Shown: piece by piece, positions 9,776 through 21,160 of the stretch
Layout: every line of letters begins with the position of its first letter
Numbering within the stretch: the first letter of the stretch is position 1
Source: Pratylenchus scribneri
Lineage: Eukaryota > Nematoda > Chromadorea > Rhabditida > Pratylenchidae
Length of the DNA: 64,000 nucleotides
NCBI GenBank assembly: GCA_030063045.1
Contig: JAQSEB010000206.1
Location: forward strand, 1-64,000
Direction of reading: 5' to 3'
Notes under the pieces: model-generated
Told to the model about the DNA's origin: nothing
Databases searched by the model: none
Seen by the model: the letters and a program-made list of their open reading frames with translations, nothing else
Translations under genes and position numbers: made by a program

Positions 9776-12509
9776 ATCGTGTTGGTTTTTTCGAAAAGTT
9801 CATTGGCACAAAGGCCGATTTACCTTGTCCTTGTGGCTGCTGTTGCATCTCCTCACGGATTTCCATCAAAATTCTCCCAAGGTTGTTTTGTCCGCGCAGC
9901 CGATCAAGGTCCAAATGTGGTCGTCTTTCAAAGATTTCTCGATGGTCACATCCAATACCCCAGTCGCTGTCGGACGACATCTCAAAAATATGGGCATTTC
10001 CTGTCTTCAGCAAAGTGGTACGAGCTGGTTCGTTGCGGAATTTGGCAACCAATCCTTCCTTCATTATGCCATATTTAATCCGGCTCCATTGATATTGGTC
10101 GAGGCCAATTTTATGGGCTTTGCATTCCTCCTTTATTTGAGCAGGTGTCCAATTGAAGTTGACAATCTCGTAGGCCAGTGTAGATCGATTTGCGAAGAGA
10201 GCCTTCTGTTGGCAGTACCATTGTTCTGAGGACGTATAAAGTTGGTTGTTGATTGTGAATCTGGTTTCTTCATTGAAGTTTGAAAGGTGGAATTTTTTCG
10301 TGAAGAATCCTAGTGCTTCGCCAAAACGGCCGCAATCCACAATTATACAATCTGGCTCAAAATTGGGATAATCGACGGGAATTGCTGGAAATCCGCGAAA
10401 AGCAGGTTGTTCGTTTTGCTCTTCCATAGGATACACAGGTGGTGCTGTTGGACTCGTTGTTCGTAGACCATCAACAAAGGATGGATTGTCGCGTAGACCA
10501 TCAACAAAGGATGGATTGTTGCTTAGACCGTCAACAAAGGATGGTTCGTTGTATGGGCCATCGACAAAGGATGGACCTTGTTGCAGCGTATACGATTCTT
10601 GGGAGAATACGGCATTTATCACGGATCTTTGTCCAAATGTTGGCTGCTTCATCATCGATGACGGCCCTGCTTGCTCACTGTTGGATTTGATCTCGTTCCA
10701 TTTGCGTTTTGATGTTTTGCTCTTTGCCTCATCAATGAACTTGTCGAGAGCTGAGTCTTTGTTTTGTCTATCATAGGGTATTCCTTCGTCGACGAGTTGG
10801 TCATGGATGAGTTCCAAATCCAAGTTCAGTGGCACACTGATGCAGGTCGCATCAGGGAAATAAATATTGGAGCCAATCCAGAAGACTTTGATGTGTCGAG
10901 TTGCCGTTAAAAGGCTTTCGATGAATTGAGCTGCTTTGTTGTTTATGTCATCATGGGTCCAAATCACGAATGCCTTGATTTGACGCCGAATGTCCATGCG
11001 TTGGAAAAGTGAATCCCACCAATCGGCTGCTTCGAGTGACTTGACAAGCAATAAACAGCGCATGAAGTTTATTTGGAAGAGCTTTGTCAAACGAATTATT
11101 CGAATGTCGTTGCCGAGAAAAAGGACCGGCGCAGCCACAGATATTTTTCCATCATACTTTGTTGTTTTAAGCATGATTCGTTCATCTTCAGTCAATTTCT
11201 CTGGCAATGATTCCATTTCGTCACTGGGCATGTCATTCGTGTAAAGGGTGACACCTTCCTCGACCATCGTTACACCTGAAATTGAATTGTTATAATTATC
11301 CGCAAAGGGATTTTCATCTTCTTCAGAGTTGCCCTGATCTGTTCCCCTAGTTTGGATTTCCGATTCCGAATCAAATTCTAGTGGGTACAGGTTTTTTGTT
11401 GCGCGTTCAAAGAGCTTATTACCGATTTTAACTTGCGCTGTGCGTGAAGATACAAAGTCTTCGATTTTGCCTAATTTCCAAGCGGAGCGCGGCGCATTTT
11501 GATCTGCAACTATAACTACATCGCCAATTTTGGGAAACTTCTCGCCCCTTTTGAGGCATCCAAAGTGCCTTTCTCTCAATCCAAGTAGATACGAAGTCTT
11601 CCATTCATTCCAGAATTGATTAGCGATGAGCTGCGCATTTTTATAGCTTTCAAGCAATTTATCTTTTCTTGATCTGATCTCAACATAATCGGGATCATTT
11701 GGATCGAAAGTTTCTGATGAAACGTCCGGTCCATCCATCGAAAGTGACGGGGAAACCAAGTCAATTGGTCTCAAAAGACGAATGACTTCGTTTTCGGATA
11801 AAAAACTCAAAGGTCTTTCATTTATGATTCGCTCGATTTCAATCAAAGTTGTCCATAATTCCTCAAAGCTTAAAAGCTTGTTTCGGATTTCCCTCTTCAT
11901 GTGGTATTTGACTATCCCTATTAACCGCTCATATTGGCCACCGCGCCATGGGGCACACGGGGAATTAAAGAACCATTCAATTTGGTTCTGCGTGACAAAT
12001 TCTTTCACTTCTTTCGATGTGTATATGCCATGCCAACTTGCTCTGAGTTTGGCATTTTCTTCAGCCATTGCTTTGATAGCCTTTTCGCCCAAAATAAAAT
12101 TTGAGCCATTGTCACTTATAATTCGCTTCGGTACTCTCCAACGGCGAATAAATCGCGTAAAAGCGAGAACGAATTTCGCTGCTGAAGCGTCTGTGACAAT
12201 TTCCAAATGTATCATTCTTGTTCGAGCGCATGCAAAGATGGCTCCCCAAACTTTGTGTTTGTCCTTTCCGCAGGTGGACTTAACTGCTAATGGTCCAAAA
12301 TAGTCAATGCCGACCGTTTCCCATGCCATTTCTCCCGAGACTCTGTATTCTGGGAGAGGGGGTTCATCCGGATATTGGTAAGCCTTGACTTGGAATCTTG
12401 CACAAAAACCGCAAAGGGTTTTCTTATTCTTCTTTATCACTTGGATGATTTTTTGTCGGCAACTGGGAATCCAATATTTGGTGCGAATCGCAGCAGTTAG
12501 ATTCGTCAC
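9753..12509 (-). CDS. Integrase - unknown domain - NADAR polyprotein, copy B
   Basis: 918 residues. Residues 1-270 are the BEL integrase (first Asp in GIDYFGP near 68, SDNGSNF, then GGQYERL), followed by the DUF5641-like domain to about residue 375. Residues about 430-610 form a conserved-looking segment of unknown type (KAFVIWTHDD, VFWIGSNIYF), also present in copy A. Residues about 643-682 carry PSFVDG repeats. Residues about 725-855 match the NADAR/YbiA (DUF1768) fold: FFTKKFHLSNF, then SSEQWYCQQKALFA with the conserved Glu and Lys, then SDSDWGIG. Known NADAR proteins are N-glycosidases acting on riboflavin-pathway intermediates or removing ADP-ribose from nucleic acid. The frame is continuous from integrase to NADAR, so the domain belongs to the element. 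The ORF start is set by the upstream deletion, not by a natural initiation site. Confidence 0.85.
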   Translation of the reverse strand: MTNLTAAIRTKYWIPSCRQKIIQVIKKNKKTLCGFCARFQVKAYQYPDEPPLPEYRVSGEMAWETVGIDYFGPLAVKSTCGKDKHKVWGAIFACARTRMIHLEIVTDASAAKFVLAFTRFIRRWRVPKRIISDNGSNFILGEKAIKAMAEENAKLRASWHGIYTSKEVKEFVTQNQIEWFFNSPCAPWRGGQYERLIGIVKYHMKREIRNKLLSFEELWTTLIEIERIINERPLSFLSENEVIRLLRPIDLVSPSLSMDGPDVSSETFDPNDPDYVEIRSRKDKLLESYKNAQLIANQFWNEWKTSYLLGLRERHFGCLKRGEKFPKIGDVVIVADQNAPRSAWKLGKIEDFVSSRTAQVKIGNKLFERATKNLYPLEFDSESEIQTRGTDQGNSEEDENPFADNYNNSISGVTMVEEGVTLYTNDMPSDEMESLPEKLTEDERIMLKTTKYDGKISVAAPVLFLGNDIRIIRLTKLFQINFMRCLLLVKSLEAADWWDSLFQRMDIRRQIKAFVIWTHDDINNKAAQFIESLLTATRHIKVFWIGSNIYFPDATCISVPLNLDLELIHDQLVDEGIPYDRQNKDSALDKFIDEAKSKTSKRKWNEIKSNSEQAGPSSMMKQPTFGQRSVINAVFSQESYTLQQGPSFVDGPYNEPSFVDGLSNNPSFVDGLRDNPSFVDGLRTTSPTAPPVYPMEEQNEQPAFRGFPAIPVDYPNFEPDCIIVDCGRFGEALGFFTKKFHLSNFNEETRFTINNQLYTSSEQWYCQQKALFANRSTLAYEIVNFNWTPAQIKEECKAHKIGLDQYQWSRIKYGIMKEGLVAKFRNEPARTTLLKTGNAHIFEMSSDSDWGIGCDHREIFERRPHLDLDRLRGQNNLGRILMEIREEMQQQPQGQGKSAFVPMNFSKKPTRFGLCANK
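10464..10585 (-). repeat. Coding tandem repeat (PSFVDG units)
   Basis: Four units of about 30 bp, each with a version of CAACAAAGGATGG on the plus strand, encode four PSFVDG(L/P) copies in the linker between the unknown domain and NADAR. The units differ by a few bases. They resemble a flexible, Pro-rich, possibly processed or binding linker; the function is unknown. Confidence 0.85.
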
Positions 12510-12547
12510 ACCAGCATGTTTTCTGAGCAGGTGTTCCTCCTTAATGA

Positions 12548-14485
12548 TTAAGTCAGTGATTGGGGCTTGCTTCGCAATGAAGATAGCATGTCCAATTCCT
12601 TTCCTTTTAGACCGAGTTCAAAGACTCCAGTTCTGAATTGTCCTAACTTCTTTCCACCAATTCCGGTAATTTCAATGTTGGTTGTTTTTAAAGTTTCGAG
12701 TCCTAATTCTTTGATGAGTGAATCCTTGGCATAGCTTTTGTGGCTGCCATCATCCAGGAAACCTAAAGTGCATTTTTTCTTCTTCTTTGAATCCAATGGA
12801 TTGTACACGGTGATTTGTGCACATTTGAGTAAAGAATGCACTTCAGTCGAATCCTTCATGCATCCGCTTGCCACAAGTGTCGAAGCACTCATTTCGGATT
12901 CGGATGTCTCATTCGCATTCACTTGTTCTTTCTTGATCTTGATAGTATATCGTTTCGGACATAAAGCCGGGTGATGCTTAATAGTTCTACAAAGGATACA
13001 TTTAAGCTTATATCGGCTGGAGTCGCTTGCGAAATGTCCAGGATTGAGGCACACATAGCAAAGTTTTTTATCCATAGCTGCCTTTCTTCGTTGTTCGCTA
13101 TTCCGGAATTTTGGGCAATCCATTTCGAAATGTCCTAATCCATCGCAAAGGCGACAAGGGTTTCGAGCTGGACTTCGACTTCGACTTGTGCTTGGAGACT
13201 TCCCTGACCTGGCTTTTGCTCTGCCTCTGGCGTCAGGATGAGGCGAATCATTCCTTTTGTCCATCTTTCTTCCTTCGCGCCTGCTTGAAGAAGAATGATT
13301 GGACGTCGAGGAATCTCGGCTTTCCGACCTATTCCTCGCCGGACTTTGCCTTTCAGCTCTTTGTCCTAATGGTGTTCGATTACTCCCAGTGGCTGGATTG
13401 CTGTTTAATGCATATTGAATTGCCATGTTCATTGTAGAGCTCAAAGGCTCTTCTTCGCTCAACTTTTCTTTTGTTCGTTCCCTTGATTTGCGTTTGCTCT
13501 CCGTCGTGGTAACTTGACCACATCTTGTTTCGATGTCCCTAATCTGTTTGAGATGATCAACCGCTATTGCGTATGCTGTACGAAACAAAGTCGTAGTCCA
13601 TTCAGATCCCTCGGGCATGCTAGCCAACTTTGCAGTTTTCAATTCAACATATTTGGCTAAAACCTTACGTGACATTTTCTGTTCGAGATTGAGATAAATC
13701 TGAGGTGACTTTAAGTCTTGCTTGTAATGTTCCAATTGACGGCAAATTCTCTCTACTTCGACTTGCAGTTTCAAATCGTCTGACAACTTGTCTGATTTGG
13801 GCAGTCTAGAGAGTTGATTGTGTAAATCTCGAATGAGATTCTCATTTTTGCCATATTTATCAATCAACAAATCCTTGGCTAGCCTATAATTATCTTCCGA
13901 AAAAGGAAACAACCCAAGAATGCACTTTTTGGCTTCGCCTCGAAGTTGTGCATCCAAATAGGACATTTTCTGTACTTCATTCATTTCGGTGTCGTCATCG
14001 ATAATCGTTTTAAACAGTGGCCAAAATTCATCCCACATTCCTGGGGAACCGTCAAAACTCTTCAAAGAGAGTGCGGGAAGCGAAACAAAGCGCCTTCCCC
14101 CGCCGCCACTTCCACCAGCATTGTCCAAAAGTCGGTCAATGCCGTCTTTTGCTGTCCGGATCAGGTTCAGTTTTGTTCCGGCTTGTTTTATGAATTTTTG
14201 AATTTCTTCATACTTAATCAATGCTTCGTATTCTGCCTTTTCTTCGACTCTGCTTGCGTCATTCAGTCTGCTGAGATACGAGTGATAAGCAGTTCGGGCT
14301 GCTTTTATTTCGTCAATCTGAGTGACAAATTCTTCTACCCAAGTTCTTAATTGTCTCTGATCGCATGTCAATAAGTGCCTTTCACGGCTGCTATTGATCG
14401 ATGCTGGGACGACAGGGATGACCTTATCCATATAATTTGTTAATAGCTCCTTGGCGTCTAGAATTCTATGAGCAAATGTGGCCAT
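12548..14485 (-). CDS. gag: gag with start of protease, copy B (truncated by internal deletion)
   Basis: 645 residues from an ATG at 14485. The N-terminal half is the helical BEL/Pao gag domain, intact here where copy A has a stop and a frameshift. Next come an Arg/Ser-rich region and zinc knuckles at about residues 455-510. The second knuckle reads CYVCLNPGHFASDS, so its last Cys is replaced by Ser; copy A keeps Cys. The protease start (GFLDDGSHKSYAKDS) is present. At about 12590 the sequence jumps from GGACATGCT to ATCTTCATTG, sequence that in copy A lies about 2.55 kb downstream. This removes RT and RNase H and puts the integrase ORF in another frame; the last about 10 residues are out of frame. 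Confidence 0.9.
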   Translation of the reverse strand: MATFAHRILDAKELLTNYMDKVIPVVPASINSSRERHLLTCDQRQLRTWVEEFVTQIDEIKAARTAYHSYLSRLNDASRVEEKAEYEALIKYEEIQKFIKQAGTKLNLIRTAKDGIDRLLDNAGGSGGGGRRFVSLPALSLKSFDGSPGMWDEFWPLFKTIIDDDTEMNEVQKMSYLDAQLRGEAKKCILGLFPFSEDNYRLAKDLLIDKYGKNENLIRDLHNQLSRLPKSDKLSDDLKLQVEVERICRQLEHYKQDLKSPQIYLNLEQKMSRKVLAKYVELKTAKLASMPEGSEWTTTLFRTAYAIAVDHLKQIRDIETRCGQVTTTESKRKSRERTKEKLSEEEPLSSTMNMAIQYALNSNPATGSNRTPLGQRAERQSPARNRSESRDSSTSNHSSSSRREGRKMDKRNDSPHPDARGRAKARSGKSPSTSRSRSPARNPCRLCDGLGHFEMDCPKFRNSEQRRKAAMDKKLCYVCLNPGHFASDSSRYKLKCILCRTIKHHPALCPKRYTIKIKKEQVNANETSESEMSASTLVASGCMKDSTEVHSLLKCAQITVYNPLDSKKKKKCTLGFLDDGSHKSYAKDSLIKELGLETLKTTNIEITGIGGKKLGQFRTGVFELGLKGKELDMLSSLRSKPQSLT

Positions 14486-15055
14486 GATTGAATGTGCGCA
14501 AAAATTATCTAATTGGCTTCAAAGAGTCAATTATAGCAAGCAAATTGCCTTAAAATTTCAATCAATCGCAAGCTCTTTGAACGCAATTCAAAAAATAGGG
14601 GAATGAGTAAATTGAATCGGAATGACCGTATTTGGGTATGGGCTAACTACTGTGGTTCTTGAATTAAATTGAAATCAAAGTTCAATTTAATTTTCTCAGA
14701 TTGGCCTAAATAAGGGTATGGGAGCTGAGATTGTTACTACTGATTGGCTCTTTATATTTGTGTTCAATTACCAAGGAGTAGTAATCTGCACTTTCTCAAA
14801 TTAAATTGAAACAAAGTCGAATTTTAATTTGAGATTTACTGCAGTAATTTAATTTTCAACCAGTCTTGTTTTGAAACGATTTTCTTGTTGAATTAGAATT
14901 CTAATTATTCAATTGAATAATTAAAATGATTAAATTAAGGTTAAATACAAAGTTCAACTTTAATTTAATCGATAATCAACCAATTCAAATCAAAATCCCT
15001 TAATATTGGCTGTCAATTTGCTTGGGTTAAGTTTCGGCTGGATATAGAGTACTAT
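14486..15055 (-). other. Leader between LTR and gag of copy B
   Basis: Mirror of 1805-2386. It is AT-rich with repeated AATTAAA-type blocks and no coding potential. A primer-binding site could not be assigned. Confidence 0.6.
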
Positions 15056-16058
15056 TGAAATGTCGGGGTTGCTAAAATTTAATTTCTATTACCACCAAAT
15101 TAGAAAATTTTATAGGTGAAATTTAAATATAATAATCTCGAATTGAATAAAAATTTGGTGGTTAGAAGAAATAAAATTTCAGAATCTATTATTTGTCTCA
15201 ATAATAGACCCTCCGGACAAGGAAAAGGAAAACTGGCCTTCCAAATTTATTCGAAGTGCACAAAGGCAAATTTGGAAGAAATGGCAATTGGGTACTGTAG
15301 TTCAAAGGCGCACAAAGGCACAAACCACAAATGAAATCAATGAAAATGGCACAAAGGCCAAAAATAGAAAAGGTAAAGTCAAACGCGGAAAGGGAAAGTA
15401 CCGGTGAAGATGGTCACAAAAACCAAAAAAAAAATTGGTTAAAAGGGCCAAAAAGCACAAAGGCTGAAATGAAAAATACAAATGTGGAATTTTAAAAAAA
15501 TAAAATTATAATTACCAGGCCAAATTTCGATTAGCGAAGAAACCGATTGGGCAGGTATTGGAGCAGGGTCGCCACTTATTAATTATTGATATGGGTTTAT
15601 TTAATAATTAATTGATTAATTAACCGAAATTGCCTGGAATAAAAAAGGGGTCAATTACTTGGGAACTATCTACTGTAATGTGAGTATAGGCGGATTAAGG
15701 GGGAAAGTATGGGATAAGGATGTACGGATTTGATGGGGAATGAATGGGCTAATTTACCGGGCAACAACAAAGGTTGCCAAAGGATTGGGCAATGCAAAGA
15801 TTGCCTGAAGAAAGGATTGGGCAATTACAAAGATTGCCTGAAGAAGGGTGGATGTGGGGAAAGAAAGGCCAAAGCGAATTGCCAATTTACAAAGAATTGG
15901 GCTTAGGATGAACAATGTCGGGAATGGCCAGTTCCCTTCTTATAATGCTATGAAATTGATGAAAATGTGATTAATGTAAATGAATAAAGCTAATTTACTA
16001 AAGGGAATATACTTATAAAAGAGGGGAGTTAATCTACTGTAAATTTGGAAATGGAATG
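15056..16058 (-). repeat. 5' LTR of BEL/Pao copy B (provisional ends)
   Basis: About 1.0 kb, almost identical to the LTR of copy A in reverse complement and to the fragment at 1-799. The outer edge (GGAATG at 16053-16058) coincides with the base where the copy A LTR begins; beyond it the sequence is unrelated to copy A. The TATA-like element lies near 16010-16025 on the minus strand. The inner boundary is inferred from a terminal CA. Confidence 0.7.
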
Positions 16059-16632
16059 TTTGAATAGCTTAAGGCTATTCAATTAATTAACTAAGTAAAT
16101 GATGTAAATTGGGCCGGTGTTAAGAGCCTTAGTTATAAGCTTAACCTTACTCAGTTAGACCCGGGGGAAGAACCAAGGATAAACTTAAAACCTCACTGCT
16201 GGTTTTGCAATGGAAGAGAATTTATGATTAAATTCCTTTTTTATCCACAAAGGGAAAATCGAAGCACAAAATTGTTCAAGAAGTGAAAATTGTGAATATG
16301 GGGGGAACATAGAATGGATGAAAATGGGAGGAGTTGGGAATGTTGGTTTGGCCTCCGGCGCACACCTGGCCAAAAGAAGAAGGCAAAGTGGCAGTGGAAG
16401 GCGATGGGGCAAAGTGGCAGTGGAAGGCAATGGAATGGACGGGCGCATTAGGGCATTGGGTTGATGGGGGTCAGCAATGGAAGCCAAGCTAAAAATAGAG
16501 GGAACAAAGATGTGGGGAATAGATTAGGGGCCAAGGGGTTGAGGGTGGGAACGTGGGCAAACCGATGGACGACCAAAGGTCCATCGATTTGACTTTTGAT
16601 TTCGCGGATTGCTGCAAAGGCAATCCGCGACA
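16059..16632. other. Spacer between BEL copy B and the satellite, no gene seen
   Basis: It contains a short near-palindrome next to the LTR edge (GAATAGCTTAAGGCTATTC near 16062-16080), then purine-rich sequence with a direct repeat GGGGCAAAGTGGCAGTGGAAGG (two copies near 16385-16430). Open frames here are short and carry no recognisable motif. Confidence 0.6.
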
Positions 16633-19600
16633 AATATGGATGAATTGAATAAAAATAAAATGACGTTCGTCTGTAGAATTTGATGAAGAATACGATGGAA
16701 ATAAAAAAATTCCAAAAAGTTCAAAACCTAGGTCATAAAATGTTTCATACCCCTTAAATACCCCATATATGGCTATTATATATTTAAAAATTCATGAAAA
16801 ATCAATATGGATGAATTGAATAAAAATAAACTGACGTTCGCCTGTAGAATTTGATGGAGAATACGATGGAAATAAAAAAATTCCAAAAAGTTCAAAACCT
16901 AGGTCATAAAATGTTTCATACCCCTTAAATACCCCATATATGGCTATTATATATTTAAAAATTCATGAAAAATCAATATGGATGAATTGAATAAAAATAA
17001 ACTGACGTTCGCCTGTAGAATTTGATGGAGAATACGATGGAAATAAAAAAATTCCAAAAAGTTCAAAACCTAGGTCATAAAATGTTTCATACCCCTTAAA
17101 TACCCCATATATGGCTATTATATATTTAAAAATTCATGAAAAATCAATATGGATGAATTGAATAAAAATAAACTAACTTTCGACTGTAGAATTTGATGGA
17201 GAATACGATGGAAATAAAAAAATTCCAAAAAGTTCAAAACCTATTATATATTTAAAAATTCATGAAAAATCAATATGGATGAATTGAATAAAAATAAACT
17301 GACATTCGCCTGTAGAATTTGATGGAGAATACGATGGAAATAAAAAAATTCCAAAAAGTTCAAAACCTAGGTCATAAAATGTTTCATACCCCTTAAATAC
17401 CCCATATATGGCTATTATATATTTAAAAATTCATGAAAAATCAATATGGATGAATTGAATAAAAATAAACTGACGTTCGCCTGTAGAATTTGATGGAGAA
17501 TACGATGGAAATAAAAAAATTCCAAAATGTTCAAAACCTAGGTCATAAAATGTTTCATACCCCTTAAATACCCCATATATGGCTATTATATATTTAAAAA
17601 TTCATGAAAAATCAATATGGATGAATTGAATAAAAATAAACTAACTTTCGACTGTAGAATTTGATGGAGAATACGATGGAAATAAAAAAATTCCAAAAAG
17701 TTCAAAACCTATTATATATTTAAAAATTCATGAAAAATCAATATGGATGAATTGAATAAAAATAAACTGACGTTCGCCTGTAGAATTTGATGGAGAATAC
17801 GATGGAAATAAAAAAATTCCAAAAAGTTCAAAACCTAGGTCATAAAATGTTTCATACCCCTTAAATACCCCATATATGGCTATTATATATTTAAAAATTC
17901 ATGAAAAATCAATATGGATGAATTGAATAAAAATAAACTGACGTTCGCCTGTAGAATTTGATGGAGAATACGATGGAAATAAAAAAATTCCAAAAAGTTC
18001 AAAACCTAGGTCATAAAATGTTTCATACCCCTTAAATACCCCATATATGGCTATTATATATTTAAAAATTCATGAAAAATCAATATGGATGAATTGAATA
18101 AAAATAAACTGACGTTCGCCTGTAGAATTTGATGGAGAATACGATGGAAATAAAAAAATTCCAAAAAGTTCAAAACCTAGGTCATAAAATGTTTCATACC
18201 CCTTAAATACCCAATATATGGCTATTATATATTTAAAAATTCATGAAAAATCAATATGGATGAATTGAATAAAAATAAACTGACGTTCGCCTGTAGAATT
18301 TGATGGAGAATACGATGGAAATAAAAAAATTCCAAAAAGTTCAAAACCTAGGTCATAAAATGTTTCATACCCCTTAAATACCCAATATATGGCTATTATA
18401 TATTTAAAAATTTATGAAAAATCAATATGGATGAATTGAATAAAAATAAACTGACGTTCGCCTGTAGAATTTGATGGAGAATACGATGGAAATAAAAAAA
18501 TTCCAAAAAGTTCAAAACCTAGGTCATAAAATGTTTCATACCCCTTAAATACCCCATATATGGCTATTATATATTTAAAAATTTATGAAAAATCAATATG
18601 GATGAATTGAATAAAAATAAACTGACGTTCGTCTGTAGAATTTGATGAAGAATACGATGGAAATAAAAAAATTCCAAAAAGTTCAAACCTAGGTCATAAA
18701 ATGTTTCATACCCTTTAAATACCCCATATATGGCTATTATATATTTAAAAATTCATGAAAAATCAATATGGATGAATTGAATAAAAATAAACTGACGTTC
18801 GCCTGTAGAATTTGATGGAGAATACGATGGAAATAAAAAAATTCCAAAAAGTTCAAAACCTAGGTCATAAAATGTTTCATACCCCTTAAATACCCCATAT
18901 ATGGCTATTATATATTTAAAAATTCATGAAAAATCAATATGGATGAATTGAATAAAAATAAACTAACTTTCGACTGTAGAATTTGATGGAGAATACGATG
19001 GAAATAAAAAAATTCCAAAAAATTCAAAACCTATTATATATTTAAAAATTCATGAAAAATCAATATGGATGAATTGAATAAAAATAAACTGACGTTCGTC
19101 TGTAGAATTTGATGAAGAATACGATGGAAATAAAAAAATTCCAAAAAGTTCAAAACCTAGGTCATAAAATGTTTCACTCCCCTTAAATACCCCATATATG
19201 GCTATTATATATTTAAAAATTCATGAAAAATCAATATGGATGAATTGAATAAAAATAAACTAACTTTCGACTGTAGAATTTGATGGAGAATACGATGGAA
19301 ATAAAAAAATTCCAAAAAGTTCAAAACCTAGGCCATAAAATGTTTCACTCCCCTTAAATACCCCATATATGGCTATTATATATTTAAAAATTCATGAAAA
19401 ATCAATATGGATGAATTGAATAAAAATAAACTAACTTTCGACTGTAGAATTTGATGGAGAATACGATGGAAATAAAAAAATTCCAAAAAGTTCAAAACCT
19501 ATTATATATTTAAAAATTCATGAAAAATCAATATGGATGAATTGAATAAAAATAAAATGACGTTCGCCTGTAGAATTTGATGGAGAATACGATGGAAATA

Positions 19601-21160
19601 AAAAAATTCCAAAAAGTTCAAAACCTAGGTCATAAAATGTTTCATACCCTTAAATACCCCATATATGGCTATTATATATTTAAAAATTTATGAAAAATCA
19701 ATATGGATGAATTGAATAAAAATAAACTGACGTTCGTCTGTAGAATTTGATGGAGAATACGATGGAAATAAAAAAATTCCAAAAAGTTCAAAACCTAGGT
19801 CATAAAATGTTTCACTCCCCTTAAATACCCCAATATGGCTATTATATATTTAAAATTTCATGTAAAATCAATATGAATGAATTTAATAAAAATAAACTGA
19901 CGTTCGTCTGTAGAATTTGATGGAGAATACGATGGAAATAAAAAAATTCCAAAAAGTTCAAAACCTAGGTCATAAAATGTTTCATACCCCTTAAATACCC
20001 CATATATGGGGCTATTATATATTTAAAAATTCATGAAAAATCAATATGGATGAATTGAATAAAAATAAACTGACCTTCGTCTGTAGAATTTGATGGAGAA
20101 TACGATGGAAATAAAAACATTCCAAAAAGTTCAAAACCTAGGTCATAAAATGTTTCATACCCCTTAAATACCCCATATATGGCTATTATATATTTAAAAA
20201 TTCATGAAAAATCAATATGGATGAATTGAATAAAAATAAACTGACGTTCGTCTGTAGAATTTGATGGAGAATACGATGGAAATAAAAAAATTCCAAAAAG
20301 TTCAAAACCTAGGTCATAAAATGTTTCATAACCCTTAAATACCCCATATATGGCTATTATATATTTAAAAATTCATGAAAAATCAATATGGATGAATTGA
20401 ATAAAAATAAACTAACTTTCGCCTGTAGAATTTGATGAAGAATACGATGGAAATAAAAAAATTCCAAAAAGTTCAAAACCTAGGTCATAAAATGTTTCAT
20501 ACCCCTTAAATACCCCATATGGCTATTATATATTTAAAAATTCATGAAAAATCAATATGGATGAATTGAATAAAAATAAACTGACGTTCGTCTGTAGAAT
20601 TTGATGAAGAATACGATGGAAATAAAAAAATTCCAAAAAGTTCAAAACCTAGGTCATAAAATGTTTCATACCCCTTAAATACCCCATATATGGCTATTAT
20701 ATATTTAAAAATTCATGAAAAATCAATATGGATGAATTGACTAAAAATAAACTGACGTTCGTCTGTAGAATTTGATGGAGAATACGATGGAAATAAAAAA
20801 ATTCCAAAAAGTTCAAAACCTAGGTCATAAAATGTTTCATACCCCTTAAATACCCCATATGGCTATTATATATTTAAAAATTCATGAAAAATCAATATGG
20901 ATGAATTGAATAAAAATAAAGTGATGTTCGCCTGTAGAATTTGATGGAGAATACGATGGAAATAAAAAAATTCCAAAAAGTTCAAAACCTAGGTCATAAA
21001 ATGTTTCATACCCCTTAAATACCCCATATATGGCTATTATATATTTAAAAATTCATGAAAAATCAATATGGATGAATTGAATAAAAATAAACTGACGTTC
21101 GTCTGTAGAATTTGATGGAGAATACGATGGAAATAAAAAAATTCCAAAAAGTTCAAAACC

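Larger units (their letters stand above)
8734..16058 (-). mobile_element. BEL/Pao LTR retrotransposon copy B with NADAR and nucleotidyltransferase cargo
   Basis: Read on the minus strand from 16058: 5' LTR, leader, gag, protease start, then a deletion of about 2.55 kb that removes the end of the protease region, RT and RNase H, then integrase, an unknown domain, a NADAR domain and a nucleotidyltransferase ORF. It is cut off at 8734 by the junction with copy A, so there is no 3' LTR. Where both are present the copies differ by only scattered substitutions. The element lacks RT, so it could only move in trans. It is the only copy here that shows the 3' cargo of the family. Confidence 0.9.
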
